Assembly (NCBI GenBank): GCA_022648295.1
Contig: JALCME010000014.1
Span: 62,001 to 126,000 of the forward strand
Direction: 5' to 3'
DNA from: Bacteroides sp.
Lineage (GTDB): Bacteria; Bacteroidota; Bacteroidia; Bacteroidales; Bacteroidaceae
Length of the DNA: 64,000 nt
The notes below the pieces were generated by a model. It was given only the letters and a program-made list of their open reading frames with translations, made no database searches and was not told where the DNA came from. This document shows positions 63,020 through 64,000 of the stretch, in pieces. Positions within the stretch are counted from its first letter, which is position 1. The number at the start of each line of letters is the position of its first letter. The translations under genes were made by a program, and so were the position numbers.

Positions 63020-63679
63020 ATGATATACGTTGTTAATAAAAAGAGAAAAATTGAACGGATTAAGATACAATATCCTTCTGCTATTATTTTAGATTTAACA
63101 TCGAAATCAAAATATGCACAGGTTTTAAGTCCATTTTTCCCTCATTATAACATTCCAATACCATTAGAATCACATGGCCTTAAAGCCACTTGTGTTGAAG
63201 CTATATGGCAAGGGCTTAAGGTCTTTGAGTCTGAAGGTGTCTCTTTCAGTACATTCAATAATGATACTATGAAGAACCTTAAAAGGACTACAAGAAAATT
63301 AGGTGTTCCTAAAGGTCATCAAAATGGAGCATATGGTACAGCATTATTAAATTATTATGATGCTAGAATGCAAATTTATTTGCCTTCTTATAAATGGGTT
63401 CTAGAAAATGTACCTTCCGTACAAAATATTTTAGAAAAGATAGCGAAAGAATCTCAAAACAATGACATCGTATTTCTCGATTATAATACAAATTTAAAAT
63501 TTTATGATCTATCTTCTCCTCTTTCACACGCAGGATTAGTAAAACTTTATATAGAAGGAGATTATCCAGATACCAGTAAAAAATATGCACCAATACTATC
63601 AAAAACAGAAGAAAAAAAAAGCAAAACAGAGAAAATGAAAGAAAGCGAAGTCTCTTTATTTGACGACTCTGATTTTTGA
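63020..63679 (+). CDS. NADAR/DUF6939-like partner, probable antitoxin of the DarT-like toxin
   Basis: 219 aa from ATG 63020 (an earlier TTG lies in the previous gene). It reads YPSAIILDLTSKSKYAQVLS, ATCVEAIWQGLKVFES and NDTMKNLKRTTRKLG, a pattern I associate with the NADAR-like DUF6939 group found beside DarT; NADAR proteins remove ADP-ribose from guanine bases. The last 30 residues are a charged tail. It is expected to reverse the upstream toxin's modification. Assignment is from remembered family pattern, moderately sure. Confidence 0.6.
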   Translation: MIYVVNKKRKIERIKIQYPSAIILDLTSKSKYAQVLSPFFPHYNIPIPLESHGLKATCVEAIWQGLKVFESEGVSFSTFNNDTMKNLKRTTRKLGVPKGHQNGAYGTALLNYYDARMQIYLPSYKWVLENVPSVQNILEKIAKESQNNDIVFLDYNTNLKFYDLSSPLSHAGLVKLYIEGDYPDTSKKYAPILSKTEEKKSKTEKMKESEVSLFDDSDF

Positions 63680-64000
63680 AAGCGTAACTCAATGAAGTTA
63701 TGTGGATGTGTATTCTTCAAGAAGCCACTATTTACTAGGAGAAAAAGCTGTAAAGTGATAACTTGTAAGATGAGACCATTTATGCTAATATAATTATCCC
63801 CATAGTCATTTCATAAAGATCAAAGACTAATTAAATTACTTAGTCGGGCATTAAGAAACATTTAATAAATTTTCATCAACGTTGCTTTTTTGAGTCGATT
63901 ATTCTTTATCCACAAATAAATTGCTTACCTTTACACCGCTATTTAGGGGTAGAGTTAAAGACCTTCACTTTCAAGTTATTGTCCCAAGCCCTTCTCTTTA
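63680..64000. other. Gene-free right end of the window
   Basis: About 320 bases without a recognisable gene. GCTATTTAGGGGTAGAGTTAAA near 63938-63959 resembles 56958-56978. A TACCTTTA at about 63928-63935 could be the -7 box of a gene beyond the window. No copy of the tRNA-Lys 3' end is seen, so this is not the element's boundary. Confidence 0.4.

Overview
The window looks like chromosomal DNA of a Bacteroidales bacterium, most likely Bacteroides or a close relative. The grounds are a SusC-like TonB-dependent receptor with a carboxypeptidase-regulatory N-terminus, an EttA-type ABC-F protein, promoters of the Bacteroides form (TTTG, about 19-23 nt, TAnnTTTG), and a transfer operon of the Bacteroidetes TraA-TraO type. 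No species can be named from the sequence alone.

Layout. Positions 1-6.5 kb are core chromosome: the tail of a phosphatase/nuclease-like gene, a choice-of-anchor-J-like lipoprotein with its TonB-dependent receptor, ettA, and a tRNA-Lys(UUU) gene. An integrated element begins at the tRNA 3' side and fills the rest of the window. Its right attachment site is not visible, so the element probably continues past 64 kb. From 6.6 to 14.5 kb lie a tyrosine integrase, an AbiEi/AbiEii toxin-antitoxin pair and a 1392-aa membrane-anchored STAND-like NTPase. At 14.6-15.0 kb there is a decayed second copy of the integrase 3' end, with the same downstream hairpin. This marks an old junction between two related elements stacked at one site. 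From 15.4 to 17.6 kb are a candidate oriT, a relaxosome protein and a relaxase. From 17.8 to 23 kb the DNA is scarred: a broken IS66-type transposase carrying a 238-bp MITE-like insertion, an orphan SF2 helicase, and fragments of its probable former partners.

Positions 23.2-39.9 kb hold the conjugation operon: ParA-like protein, small regulators, TraE, TraF, TraG ATPase, TraI-like secreted protein, TraJ, TraK, TraM, TraN, TraO, VirD4-type coupling protein and TraX. A divergently expressed HipBA pair and a cell-wall hydrolase follow. From 42.7 to 50.2 kb is a run of element maintenance genes: ArdC-like antirestriction, Toprim protein, zinc-ribbon protein, DUF3127, and a paralogue of the TraI-like protein. 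The replication end (53-57.5 kb) has a primase-helicase fusion, an excisionase-like protein, and an 830-bp gene-free tract with strong hairpins and iteron-like repeats that could be a replication origin.

The most unusual content is defensive. Three separate nucleotidyltransferase (AbiE-like, type IV) toxin-antitoxin loci occur in one element. Two have a phosphatase as third gene, overlapping the toxin gene: a PP2C-type protein (frameshifted) after one and a metallophosphoesterase after the other. An 84-bp direct repeat, 78/84 identical, precedes two of the three loci. The right end adds a DarT-like ADP-ribosyltransferase with a long N-terminal extension, paired with a NADAR/DUF6939-like partner. 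All functional assignments rest on motifs and layout read by eye; no database search was run.
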